Below, piece by piece: positions 15,505 through 23,138 of a DNA stretch of 64,000 nt (within the stretch, counting starts at the first letter, position 1; every line of letters starts with the position of its first letter). The notes under the pieces are model-generated. The model had not been told where the DNA came from, did no database searches, and was given only the letters and a program-made list of their open reading frames with translations. Location: positions 124,001 through 188,000 of the forward strand of contig JAEWIF010000052.1 in NCBI GenBank assembly GCA_023387335.1, written 5' to 3'. Origin of the DNA: Pseudomonadota bacterium (GTDB lineage: Bacteria > Pseudomonadota > Gammaproteobacteria > Burkholderiales > Burkholderiaceae_C). The position numbers were made by a program, and so were the translations under genes.

Positions 15505-16104
15505 ATGAACGCTTTCGCCTTCCGCTCCTTCGGCGCCGCGGCCGCCCTCTCCCTGGCCACCGCCGCCTTCGCGAACACCGCGCCCGCCCCCGCTCCGGCC
15601 GGCACCTACAAGATCGACGCCGTCCATTCGGGCGCCTTCTTCGAGGTCGGCCACCTCGGCGGCGTGAGCCGCTTCATGGGGCGCTTCCGCGACATGTCCG
15701 GCGAGCTGGTCGTCGACGCGCCGGAGAAGACCCGCGTGAAGGTCGAAGTGAAGACCGACAGCGTGGACAGCAACCACGACGGCCTGGACAAGCACCTCAA
15801 GAGCCCGGACTTCTTCAGCGCCGTGCAGTACCCGACGATGACCTTCACCTCGACCGGCCTGACGCTCAACCCCGCCGGCGAAGGCACGCTCAACGGCAAC
15901 CTCACGCTGCGCGGCGTGACCAAGCCGGTCAGCTTCAAGCTGCGCCACGTCGGCACCGGCAAGGGCATGAAGGGCGAGCAGCGCGTCGGCTACGTCGCCA
16001 CCGGCACGATCAAGCGCACCGACTTCGGCGTGAACTTCGGTGCGCCCAACGCCGCCACGGACGACGTCGACCTGCGCATCAACATCGAAGCGGTCAAGCA
16101 GTAA
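15505..16104 (+). CDS. YceI-family periplasmic protein
   Basis: 199 residues. The signal peptide ends FAN (residue ~24), then an Ala/Pro linker. The YceI lipocalin-like barrel starts GTYKIDAVHSGAFFEVGHLGGVSRFMGRF and continues with VKVEVKTDSVDSNHDGLDKHLKSPDFFSAVQYPTMTF, all family signatures, then GTLNGNLTLRGVTKPVSFKL and a closing RTDFGVNFGAP. YceI proteins bind polyisoprenoids, including quinone-like lipids, in a long internal pocket in the periplasm. It is followed 25 bp later by a polytopic membrane protein. The promoter carries the same palindrome as the DUF4148 gene upstream, so both probably answer to the CRP-like regulator. Confidence 0.92.
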   Translation: MNAFAFRSFGAAAALSLATAAFANTAPAPAPAGTYKIDAVHSGAFFEVGHLGGVSRFMGRFRDMSGELVVDAPEKTRVKVEVKTDSVDSNHDGLDKHLKSPDFFSAVQYPTMTFTSTGLTLNPAGEGTLNGNLTLRGVTKPVSFKLRHVGTGKGMKGEQRVGYVATGTIKRTDFGVNFGAPNAATDDVDLRINIEAVKQ

Positions 16105-16129
16105 TCGCGCGAAGCGAAGCGGAGCCGGC

Positions 16130-16981
16130 ATGCCTGACACCTCGTTCCTGATCCCGCTGCTCCTGCAGAGCGTGCTCGCTCCGTTCGCCGCCGCGGCCGT
16201 GATGGCGAACGCGTTGCGCCGGGCCGTCGGCGGCCCGGCGGCCACCGCGCTCGCCGTCGCGGCGGGCTTCCTCGCGGCCTATGCCGCCACCGTCCAGGGG
16301 GCCTGGTCCTTGTCGCCGCAAAGCGCGATGGACTGGCAGCCCTGGGTCGTGCTGGCGGCCGTCGGCGGCGCCCTGCTGGTCGACCGTGCTCCGGCTGGTG
16401 CCCGCCTCTTCCTCGCACGCGCGGTGCTGGGCGTGCTGCTCGGCTTCGTCGTGGTGTGGCCCGCGATCGGCAGCCTGGGCGCCGTCAAGGCATCCGTGTC
16501 GGCGGTCGTCGCGGGCATCGTGGTCGCGGCGGCATGGTCGCTGCGCACGCACGGCCTCTTCGCAAGCGAGACCCATCCGCTGCAGCTCGCCCTCGTCGCG
16601 GGCGGCGCGGGGCTGGCGATGATGCTGGACTCGAGCCAGACGCCCGGCCGGCTGGCCGGCTCGCTCGCCATGGCGCTGGCGGCCTGCGCGGTGGTGGGAC
16701 GCCTGCGCACGCCGGCCGGCAGCGCCGCGGTCGGCACGACCCTCCTCGTGCTCGGCAGCCTGCTCCTGCAGGCGCATGTGTACGCGGGATTCCCGCTGGT
16801 CTACGTGGCGCTCCTGGCCGCGGCGACCGTGGCCGACATCGCGCCGGCCCTGCTGGCGAACCGGGGTGGCAGCGCCATCACCTGGCGCGCGAAAGCCGCG
16901 TCGTTCGCCCTCACGCTCGTGCCGGTGGTGGTGGTCGTCGGACTGGCGGTGAAGGGGATGCAGGACTCCGGCGGCTACTGA
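16130..16981 (+). CDS. Polytopic membrane protein of unknown function
   Basis: 283 residues with about eight to nine hydrophobic helices and very few charges, starting MPDTSFLIPLLLQSVLAPFAAAAVMA. A GGAG ribosome site precedes the ATG. Short polar loops (ALRRAVGG, SLRTHGLFASETHP, LANRGGSAITWRAK) separate the helices. No transport or enzyme signature is visible. Its position 25 bp after the yceI-like gene suggests a shared transcript. It ends 7 bp inside the 3' end of the convergent aminotransferase gene. Confidence 0.75.
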   Translation: MPDTSFLIPLLLQSVLAPFAAAAVMANALRRAVGGPAATALAVAAGFLAAYAATVQGAWSLSPQSAMDWQPWVVLAAVGGALLVDRAPAGARLFLARAVLGVLLGFVVVWPAIGSLGAVKASVSAVVAGIVVAAAWSLRTHGLFASETHPLQLALVAGGAGLAMMLDSSQTPGRLAGSLAMALAACAVVGRLRTPAGSAAVGTTLLVLGSLLLQAHVYAGFPLVYVALLAAATVADIAPALLANRGGSAITWRAKAASFALTLVPVVVVVGLAVKGMQDSGGY

Positions 16982-18414
16982 GCCGCCACCCACCCCGCTG
17001 CGCGGGCCTCCGAGTACGTGCGGTCCAGCGCCTGCCGGACCAGCCCGCACATCTCGTCCACCTGGGCCCGCGTCATGATCAGCGGCGGCGCGACGATCAT
17101 CCGGTCGCCCACCGCTCGCATCACCAGGCCGTTGTCGAAGCAATGCCTGCGGCACACCATGCCGATGGCGACTTCCGGGGCGAAGGCTTCGCGGGTGGAC
17201 GCGTCGCGGCACAGCTGGATGGCGGCCATCAGGCCGCAGCCCTGGACCTCGCCCACCATCGGATGGTCCGCCAGCTTGGCGAGCTGCTCCGCCAGGTACG
17301 GCCCGGTGTCTTCGCGCACCCGCTGCACCAGCCCCTGCTGCTCGATCAGGTCCAGGTTCGCCAGCGCCACCGCGCAGGCCACCGGATGGCCCGAATACGT
17401 GTAGCCGTGCTCGAATTCGCCGCCGTGCTCGATCAGCACGCTCGCGATGCGCTCGCCGACCATCACGCCCCCCAGCGGCACGTACCCGCTGGTGACGCCT
17501 TTCGCGAACGTCATCAGGTCGGGCCGGGTCCCGAAGGTTTCGCAGCCCCACCACTGACCGGTGCGCCCGAAGCCGCAGACGACCTCGTCGCTCACCAGCA
17601 GGATGCCGTGGCGGTCGCAGATGCGCTGGATCTCGGGCCAGTAGGTGGACGGCGGCACGACCACGCCGCCGGCGCCCTGGACCGGCTCGCCGATGAAGGC
17701 GGCGACCTGGCCGGCCCCGACCTCCTCGATCTTCTCTTCCAGCCAGCGGGCGGCGACGACGCCGAACTCCTCGCGGCTCAGCCCCTTCGCCGCGCCTTCG
17801 CGATGCGCCCAGTAGTGCGGCTGCTCGATGTGCACGATGCCCGGGATCGGCAGGCCGCCCTGCTTGTGCATCGCCGCCATGCCGCCCAGGGACGCCGCCG
17901 CCATCGTGGAGCCGTGGTAGGCGTTGCGCCGCGAGACGATCACCTTGCGGTCGGGCTGGCCCATCAGGTCCCAGTAGCGGCGCACCAGCCGGACGACGGT
18001 GTCGTTGGCCTCGGAGCCGGAGCTGCTGAAGAACACGTGCCGGAACTGCGGCGGCGTCAGCGCGGCCAGCCGTTCGGCGAGCGCGGTGGCCGGCGGCGTC
18101 GTGGTCTGGAAGAAGGCGTTGTAGTACGGCAGCGTGCGCATCTGCTGCGTGGCGGCCTCGATGAGGGCATCCTGGCCGTAGCCGACGTTCACGCACCACA
18201 GGCCCGACATGGCGTCGAAGATGCGCTGGCCCTCGCTGTCCCACACGTACACGCCGTCGCCGCGCGTGATCACGCGCACGCCCTTGCTGGCGAGCGCCAG
18301 GTGGTCCGTGAACGGATGCAGGAAGTGCGAGGCATCCGCGGCCTGCCACTCCCGCGTGCTGCGTGGCGAGAAAGGCGGCAGGTCGGTCCTGAAGGCTGGC
18401 GAGTTGGATGTCAT
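16975..18414 (-). CDS. Class III (omega) aminotransferase, probably polyamine- or beta-alanine-type
   Basis: 479 residues, the usual length of PLP-dependent class III aminotransferases. Visible landmarks are HPFTDHLALASKG near the start, FFSSSGSEANDTVVRL (phosphate and ring contacts), SRRNAYHGST, GEPVQGAGGVVVPP, LLVSDEVVCGFGRTG with the Asp that pairs to the PLP ring nitrogen, and TFAKGVTSGYVPLGG with the Schiff-base Lys near residue 305. YTYSGHPVACAVALANLDLIE is typical of the putrescine/pyruvate and omega-amino acid group. The gene starts 13 bp after the glutamine-synthetase-like gene, the usual pairing for putrescine or other amine breakdown through gamma-glutamylation or direct transamination. 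The exact amine is not visible. Confidence 0.9.
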   Translation of the reverse strand: MTSNSPAFRTDLPPFSPRSTREWQAADASHFLHPFTDHLALASKGVRVITRGDGVYVWDSEGQRIFDAMSGLWCVNVGYGQDALIEAATQQMRTLPYYNAFFQTTTPPATALAERLAALTPPQFRHVFFSSSGSEANDTVVRLVRRYWDLMGQPDRKVIVSRRNAYHGSTMAAASLGGMAAMHKQGGLPIPGIVHIEQPHYWAHREGAAKGLSREEFGVVAARWLEEKIEEVGAGQVAAFIGEPVQGAGGVVVPPSTYWPEIQRICDRHGILLVSDEVVCGFGRTGQWWGCETFGTRPDLMTFAKGVTSGYVPLGGVMVGERIASVLIEHGGEFEHGYTYSGHPVACAVALANLDLIEQQGLVQRVREDTGPYLAEQLAKLADHPMVGEVQGCGLMAAIQLCRDASTREAFAPEVAIGMVCRRHCFDNGLVMRAVGDRMIVAPPLIMTRAQVDEMCGLVRQALDRTYSEARAAGWVAAQ

Positions 18415-18427
18415 GGCGCTCTTCCGG

Positions 18428-19867
18428 TCAGACGTGGAGCAGCAGGTGCTCGCGCTCCCAGGGTGAGATCACGCGCATGAACTCCTCGTGCTCGAGGTCC
18501 TTGATCTCCGTGTAGACGGTCAGGAACTCCTTGCCGAGCACTTCGGCCAGGTCCTGTTCGGCGCGCAGCAGCGACACCGCTTCGCCCAGGCTGCGCGGCA
18601 GTTCGAAGGCGCTCTGGTAGGCGTTGCCCTTGCACTCCTCGGTGGGCTCGATGCGCTGCTCGATGCCCAGGTAGCCGCAGGCCAGCGTGGCGGCCAGCGC
18701 GACGTAGGGATTGGCGTCCGCGCCGATCACCCGGTTCTCGACCCGGCGGGCGCGCGGCGTGGACACCGGCGAACGGATGCCGACCGTGCGGTTGTCGACG
18801 CCCCACTGGATGTTGATCGGCGCCGCGGTGAACCGCGCCAGGCGCCGGTAGCTGTTGACGTACGGCGCGAAGAGCGCCATCGCGGCCGGGATGTATTTCT
18901 GCAGGCCGCCGATGTACCAGTAGAACTCCCGGCTGGGCGTGCCGTCCTCGTTGCTGAACAGGTTGCGCTGGCTGTCGCGGCTGACCAGGCTCTGGTGCAC
19001 GTGCATGGCGCTGCCCGGCTCGCCCGCGATCGGCTTGGCCATGAAGGTGGCGTACATGTCGTGCCGCAGCGCCGCCTCGCGGACCGTGCGCTTGAACAGG
19101 AACACTTCGTCGGCCAGGGCCAGCGGCGCCGCGTGGAAGAAGTTGATCTCCATCTGGCCGGCACCCACCTCGTGGATCAGCGTGTCCACGTTCAGCTCCA
19201 TCTTCTCGCAGTAGTCGTAGACGTCCTCGAAGAGCGGATCGAACTCGTTGACGGCGTCGATGGAGTACGCCTGGCGCGAGGTTTCGGCGCGGCCGCTGCG
19301 GCCGATGGGGGCCTTGAGCGGCAGGTCGGGGTCGGTGTTGCGGGCGACGAGGTAGAACTCCAGCTCCGGCGCGACCACGGGGATCCAGCCCCTGCGGTCG
19401 AACAGCTCGCAGACGCGGCGCAGCACCGCCCGCGGCGCGAAGGGCACCAGCCGGCCGTGGCGGTCGTAGCAGTCGTGGATCACCTGCGCCGTCGGATCGG
19501 TGGCCCAGGGGACGATGCGCACCGTCGTGGGGTCGGCGACGAGGTGCATGTCGGCGTCGTTGCGGCTCACGACATCGAAGTAAGGCCCTTCGTCGGGATA
19601 CTCGCCGGTGACGCTCATGGCCACGACGACTTCGGGGAGCCGCATGCCGCGGTCCTCGGTGAACTTCTCGCGCGGAAGGATCTTGCCGCGCGCCACGCCG
19701 GTGAGGTCGGGCACCAGGCATTCGACTTCGGTGACGCGCTGCTCGTTGAGCCAGTTGTCCAGCTCGGGGAACTGGAACTGCCGGCGGTCCTGGATGACGC
19801 GCTCGCGGCGATGGTGGTGGTCCTCGTCTCCGCTGCGCTGGATGATGTCGTCGCCCACGGTGTCCAT
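18428..19867 (-). CDS. Glutamine-synthetase-family ligase (gamma-glutamylpolyamine synthetase type)
   Basis: 479 residues. It has the glutamine synthetase core: PEVVVAMSVTGEYPDEGPYFDVVSRNDADMHLVADPTTVRIVPW, PVVAPELEFYLV, EVGAGQMEINFFHA (metal Glu ligands), FMAKPIAGEPGSAMHVHQSL with the metal-binding His, and NRVIGADANPYVALAATLACGYLGIE. The DPTTVRIVPWA wording and the missing adenylylation loop set it with PuuA-like gamma-glutamylputrescine synthetases rather than with GlnA. The ATG chosen removes a low-complexity extension. It heads a transcript with the class III aminotransferase. Nitrogen assimilation proper is therefore unlikely; amine breakdown is favoured. Confidence 0.88.
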   Translation of the reverse strand: MDTVGDDIIQRSGDEDHHHRRERVIQDRRQFQFPELDNWLNEQRVTEVECLVPDLTGVARGKILPREKFTEDRGMRLPEVVVAMSVTGEYPDEGPYFDVVSRNDADMHLVADPTTVRIVPWATDPTAQVIHDCYDRHGRLVPFAPRAVLRRVCELFDRRGWIPVVAPELEFYLVARNTDPDLPLKAPIGRSGRAETSRQAYSIDAVNEFDPLFEDVYDYCEKMELNVDTLIHEVGAGQMEINFFHAAPLALADEVFLFKRTVREAALRHDMYATFMAKPIAGEPGSAMHVHQSLVSRDSQRNLFSNEDGTPSREFYWYIGGLQKYIPAAMALFAPYVNSYRRLARFTAAPINIQWGVDNRTVGIRSPVSTPRARRVENRVIGADANPYVALAATLACGYLGIEQRIEPTEECKGNAYQSAFELPRSLGEAVSLLRAEQDLAEVLGKEFLTVYTEIKDLEHEEFMRVISPWEREHLLLHV

Positions 19868-19959
19868 GAGCTCATGGTAGTCACCGCATGCGAAAAAAGG
19901 TAACGCGGCGGTAGCTCCAAAGAGCCAAGCCAGGCCTGATGGAAGAGCTGGCCGGGGGC

Positions 19960-19990
19960 ACCGCACGCTCGCCGCCGGCGGGCGTGCGGT
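19960..19990. terminator. Strong hairpin after the second DUF4148 gene
   Basis: ACCGCACGC pairs with GCGTGCGGT, continued through a T-G wobble into CGCC/GGCG around a three-base loop, a 14-bp stem in all. It lies 17 bp past the stop of the leftward DUF4148 gene and before the glutamine-synthetase-like gene. No T-run follows, so it could be a terminator or an RNA-stabilising hairpin. Confidence 0.5.
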
Positions 19991-20007
19991 CCCCTCGGGG
20001 TGACGCT

Positions 20008-20394
20008 TCAACGCTCCGATCCGGCCAGCATCAGGTTGCCTGCGCGGCGCGGCTGCATGGCGGTGAGATAGGCGGACCCGCTGTCTTCACCGTTGAACGC
20101 GCTGACCTGGGCGCGCGAAGCCATGTACTCGTCCCGGACCTGCGCGCGGGTGAGCGTGCTGCCGGACGTCGAGGCATGGTTCATCTCGGGGGCGCCTTCG
20201 CCGTGCGCCATCCGGATCTGCTCGGCCTTGCCGATCACCTCGGCCCGCACTTCGGCGCGGGACTTGGTGCTGATGAAGGGCGTCGCATCGATCGTGATGT
20301 CGTCCGCGTAGGCCACGCTCGTCATCGCGGCGAGCGCGAGGGCGGCGGCGGCCGTGCCGGTGAAGACCAGCGAGGATCTGAGATTGCGGTTCAT
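20008..20394 (-). CDS. DUF4148 exported protein (second paralogue)
   Basis: 128 residues from the second of two close ATGs; AAGGAG lies 6 bases before it, whereas the first ATG directly abuts the ribosome site. The signal peptide ends VAYA-D near residue 30. The mature chain starts DDITIDATPFISTKSRAEVRAEV and later has TRAQVRDEYMASRAQ and FNGEDSGSAYL, the same three conserved stretches as the copy at 15 kb. Function unknown; exported, periplasmic. It is divergent from the LuxR response regulator, and an 8-bp-arm inverted repeat lies 65-87 bp upstream of the start. Confidence 0.86.
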   Translation of the reverse strand: MNRNLRSSLVFTGTAAAALALAAMTSVAYADDITIDATPFISTKSRAEVRAEVIGKAEQIRMAHGEGAPEMNHASTSGSTLTRAQVRDEYMASRAQVSAFNGEDSGSAYLTAMQPRRAGNLMLAGSER

Positions 20395-20458
20395 GTCCAT
20401 CTCCTTCGAGCGGGGTGGATGTCCGGACATGGCGGGCCGCTCGACCCCGTCTGCCCTG

Positions 20459-20481
20459 CCCTGGTGCGGACCACACCAGGG
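20459..20481. promoter_or_regulatory. Inverted repeat upstream of second DUF4148 gene
   Basis: Perfect 8-bp arms CCCTGGTG and CACCAGGG separated by 7 bases, 65 bp before the DUF4148 start. It could be an operator for the leftward promoter or a 5'-UTR hairpin. It does not match the GTGCG-N4-CGCAC sites at 15 kb. Confidence 0.4.
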
Positions 20482-20548
20482 GAAGAACGGGGCGAAGTAT
20501 GGAAACGGCACCTCGATGCGCAATGCCACCGACGGCCATCGAGAAGGC

Positions 20549-20582
20549 AACCCGGTTCAGGCGCGGACTAAACCGGGTTTAG
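20549..20582. promoter_or_regulatory. Paired AACC-N-GGTT palindromes before the LuxR regulator
   Basis: AACCCGGTT at 20549-20557 and CTAAACC-G-GGTTTAG at 20568-20582 share the core AACC-N-GGTT. Their centres are 22 bp apart, two helical turns, so dimers would sit on the same DNA face. The pair lies about 85-115 bp before the response regulator start. Which protein binds is unknown. Confidence 0.45.
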
Positions 20583-20665
20583 CGGGTTCGAGACGAACGT
20601 TCAGTTGTCATCCGGTGTGCGCTGCCTATCATGCGTGGGACCCCTGCAGGGCCCCGAGGCACGCG

Positions 20666-21310
20666 ATGCACATCCTGATCGTCGACGACCATCCGCTGTT
20701 TCGCGAGGGGCTCAAGACGCTTCTCGCCGCGCTGGAACCGGGCGTCCGCGTCTCCGACGCGGGCAGCGTCGACGAAGCGGTCGCGCTGCGCGGCGACGAC
20801 GCTCCCGACCTGATCCTGCTCGACATGAACCTGCCGGGCACCAGCCGCCTCGACGCGCTGCACCAGGTCAAGGCCGCGCACGAGAGCGCGTCGGTCGTGG
20901 TGGTCTCCGGCGACGAGAACCCGCTGCTGATCCGCAGCGCGGTGGATGCCGGCGCCGCCGGCTACATCCCGAAGAGCACCGATGCCTCGCTCACCATCCA
21001 GGCGCTGCGCCTCGTGCTGGCCAACGGCATCTACCTGCCGCGCGCGGCCCTCACGGGCGGCGCCGGCGCCGCTTCGCCGCACCCCTCCAGCGCGACCGGC
21101 TCGCCGGAGTTCAGCGACCGCCAGCTCGCGGTGCTCAAGTGCCTGCTGCAGGGCAAGGCCAACAAGGTGATCGCGCGCGAGCTCAGCATCGCGGAGGGCA
21201 CCGTCAAGGCCCATCTGTGGGCGATCTACCAGGCGCTGGGCGTGAACTCGCGCGCGCAGGCCATGTACCGGGTGCACGAGCTGCACCTCTTCGACGGCGT
21301 GCCGGCGTGA
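20666..21310 (+). CDS. LuxR/NarL-family response regulator
   Basis: 214 residues. The receiver domain runs from residue 1 to ~120 with acidic pair D7-D8 (ILIVDDHPLFREGL), phospho-acceptor Asp53 (LILLDMNLPG), a Ser of VVVSGDE and Lys in GYIPKST. The output domain, ~148-200, is a LuxR helix-turn-helix: FSDRQLAVLKCLLQGKANKVIARELSIAEGTVKAHLWAIYQALGVNSR. It is a DNA-binding regulator activated by phosphorylation. The hybrid kinase starts 8 bp downstream and is its likely partner. The long open frame upstream of this ATG crosses the promoter region and is not coding. Confidence 0.92.
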   Translation: MHILIVDDHPLFREGLKTLLAALEPGVRVSDAGSVDEAVALRGDDAPDLILLDMNLPGTSRLDALHQVKAAHESASVVVVSGDENPLLIRSAVDAGAAGYIPKSTDASLTIQALRLVLANGIYLPRAALTGGAGAASPHPSSATGSPEFSDRQLAVLKCLLQGKANKVIARELSIAEGTVKAHLWAIYQALGVNSRAQAMYRVHELHLFDGVPA

Positions 21311-21317
21311 GGATGCG

Positions 21318-23138
21318 ATGGACGCCCCCGGCCGCGAAGGCCCCGCCAACGACCGCGTCGGCCCCGAGCTGGCCGGGGAGCTGATCGAGCTCTTCGCCCG
21401 CGAGGCCGTGCGGGTGCCGGTGCCGGTGTTCCTGTCGTCGCTGCTGCTCGCGTCGATCGCGTGGAACCAGCTCGGCGGCGTGCTGCCCTGGGTGTGGCTG
21501 GCGGTCGTGACGGTCGTGCTCGCCGCGCGCTGGAAGGTGCTGGGCGGATTGCCCGCGGCCTCGATGGACCTGGCCGCCAAGCTGCGCGTCGCCGTGCTGA
21601 TGAGCGGGATCAACGGCCTGGTGCAGGGCGCGTCGATCGGCTTCGGCATCGCGCTGGACACGCCCGAGCGCGCCGTGCAGTCCATCCTGCTGCTGACCTT
21701 GTGCGCCGGCTCGGTCGCCACGACCGGCGGCTACCGGCCGGTGTTCGTCGCCTTCGTCGGGCCGATGCTGCTGGCGCTGATCGCGATGTGGGCGATCGGC
21801 GCGCCGGGCGTCGCGCACGCCTGGGTCGAGTACTTCATCGCCGGCCTGGTGGTCGTGTTCGGCGTGCTGATGCTGCAACTGGCCAAGGACACGTTCCGCC
21901 TGCTGAAGGCCTCGTTCGACATCCGCCGGGAACAGGCGGTGCTCAACCGCCAGCTGCGCTCCGCGCTCGAGGAGGCCGAAGCCGCCAACCGCGCGAAGAC
22001 GCGCTTCCTGGCCTCGGCCAGCCACGACCTGCGCCAGCCGATGCACACGCTGTCGCTGTTCGGCGCCGCGCTGATGATGCGGCCGCTGGATCCGGCGACG
22101 CGTCCCATCGTCAACCACATGAACACGGCCTTGCAGGCCCTGAGCGCGCAGATCGACGCGCTGCTCGACGTGTCCAAGCTCGATGCCGGCGTGGTGCCGG
22201 TCAACCCCACCACCTTCTCGCTGTCCGTCTTCCTGGAACACCTGCACGCCGAATACGCCGAACTCGCGCAGGCCAAGCGCCTGGCCTTCCGCACCGAATG
22301 CCCGCCGCAGGCGTGCTGCCGCACGGACGAGGTGCTGCTCGCGCGCATCGTGCGCAACCTGGTGGAGAACGCGATCAAGTACACGCCCAGCGGGGAAATC
22401 TCGGTGCGCGTGTCGGCGGCGGGGCCGGAGCACTGGGGCCTGAGCGTGGAGGACACCGGCATCGGCATCCCCCTGGCCGAGCACCAGCGTGTGTTCGAGG
22501 AGTTCTACCAGCTGCACAACCCCGAGCGCGACCGCTCCCGCGGGCTCGGCCTGGGGCTGTCGATCGTGCGGCGGCTGGGGCAGCTGCTGGGCATCCCGAT
22601 CGAGCTGCGCTCGGCGTCCGGCTTCGGTACCCGCTTCGAGCTGAAGGTGCCCCGGGGCGACCGCGCCGGCGCGGCCGGTGCCGGCGCCGTGCGTCCGTTC
22701 GACGCCATGCATCCCGGCACGTCGCTCCAGGGAACGCGCGTGCTGGTGCTGGACGACGAGGAAGCGGTGCGCCAGGGGATGGAAACGCTGCTGCAGGCCT
22801 ACGGCTGCGAAGTGCGCCTCGCCGGCTCCATCGCCGAAGCGCTGGAGCACTGCGAGGCCATGCAGCCGGACATCGCGCTGGTCGACCTGAGATTGCGGGG
22901 AGAAGAGAACGGCATCCGGGCCATCGAGCGGCTGCGCGCGACGGCCTGGATGCCGGCCATCCTCGTGAGCGGCGACACCGCGCCGCACCGCATCAAGGAA
23001 GCGCACGACGCGGGTATCCCGCTGCTGCACAAGCCCGTGGCGCCGCAGACGCTGTACGAGTCGATCGAACGCGAAGTCCGCGCAAGGAGCACACGCCATG
23101 GCCGAAGAAACTTCGAATGGGAGCGAGGACCCGCCTGA
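21318..23138 (+). CDS. Membrane hybrid sensor histidine kinase / receiver protein
   Basis: 606 residues. Residues ~35-190 carry about six membrane helices and little periplasmic sequence, so any signal is sensed in or near the membrane. A coiled stretch leads to the HisKA box FLASASHDLRQPMHTLSLFG with phospho-His near residue 236. The ATPase domain has NLVENAIKYTPSGEI (N box), VEDTGIGI (G1) and RGLGLGLSIVRRL (G2). A receiver domain follows from ~475 (RVLVLDDEEAVRQGM, IALVDLRL with the Asp near 520, LHKPVAPQTL with Lys). The 3' end overlaps the start of the giant enzyme gene by 41 bp, indicating translational coupling between sensor and enzyme. Confidence 0.9.
   Translation: MDAPGREGPANDRVGPELAGELIELFAREAVRVPVPVFLSSLLLASIAWNQLGGVLPWVWLAVVTVVLAARWKVLGGLPAASMDLAAKLRVAVLMSGINGLVQGASIGFGIALDTPERAVQSILLLTLCAGSVATTGGYRPVFVAFVGPMLLALIAMWAIGAPGVAHAWVEYFIAGLVVVFGVLMLQLAKDTFRLLKASFDIRREQAVLNRQLRSALEEAEAANRAKTRFLASASHDLRQPMHTLSLFGAALMMRPLDPATRPIVNHMNTALQALSAQIDALLDVSKLDAGVVPVNPTTFSLSVFLEHLHAEYAELAQAKRLAFRTECPPQACCRTDEVLLARIVRNLVENAIKYTPSGEISVRVSAAGPEHWGLSVEDTGIGIPLAEHQRVFEEFYQLHNPERDRSRGLGLGLSIVRRLGQLLGIPIELRSASGFGTRFELKVPRGDRAGAAGAGAVRPFDAMHPGTSLQGTRVLVLDDEEAVRQGMETLLQAYGCEVRLAGSIAEALEHCEAMQPDIALVDLRLRGEENGIRAIERLRATAWMPAILVSGDTAPHRIKEAHDAGIPLLHKPVAPQTLYESIEREVRARSTRHGRRNFEWERGPA

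Noticed and set aside
18428..19867. glnA, the nitrogen-assimilating glutamine synthetase
   Set aside because: The adenylylation loop typical of GlnA is not seen, the wording matches PuuA-like ligases, and it is paired with a class III aminotransferase.
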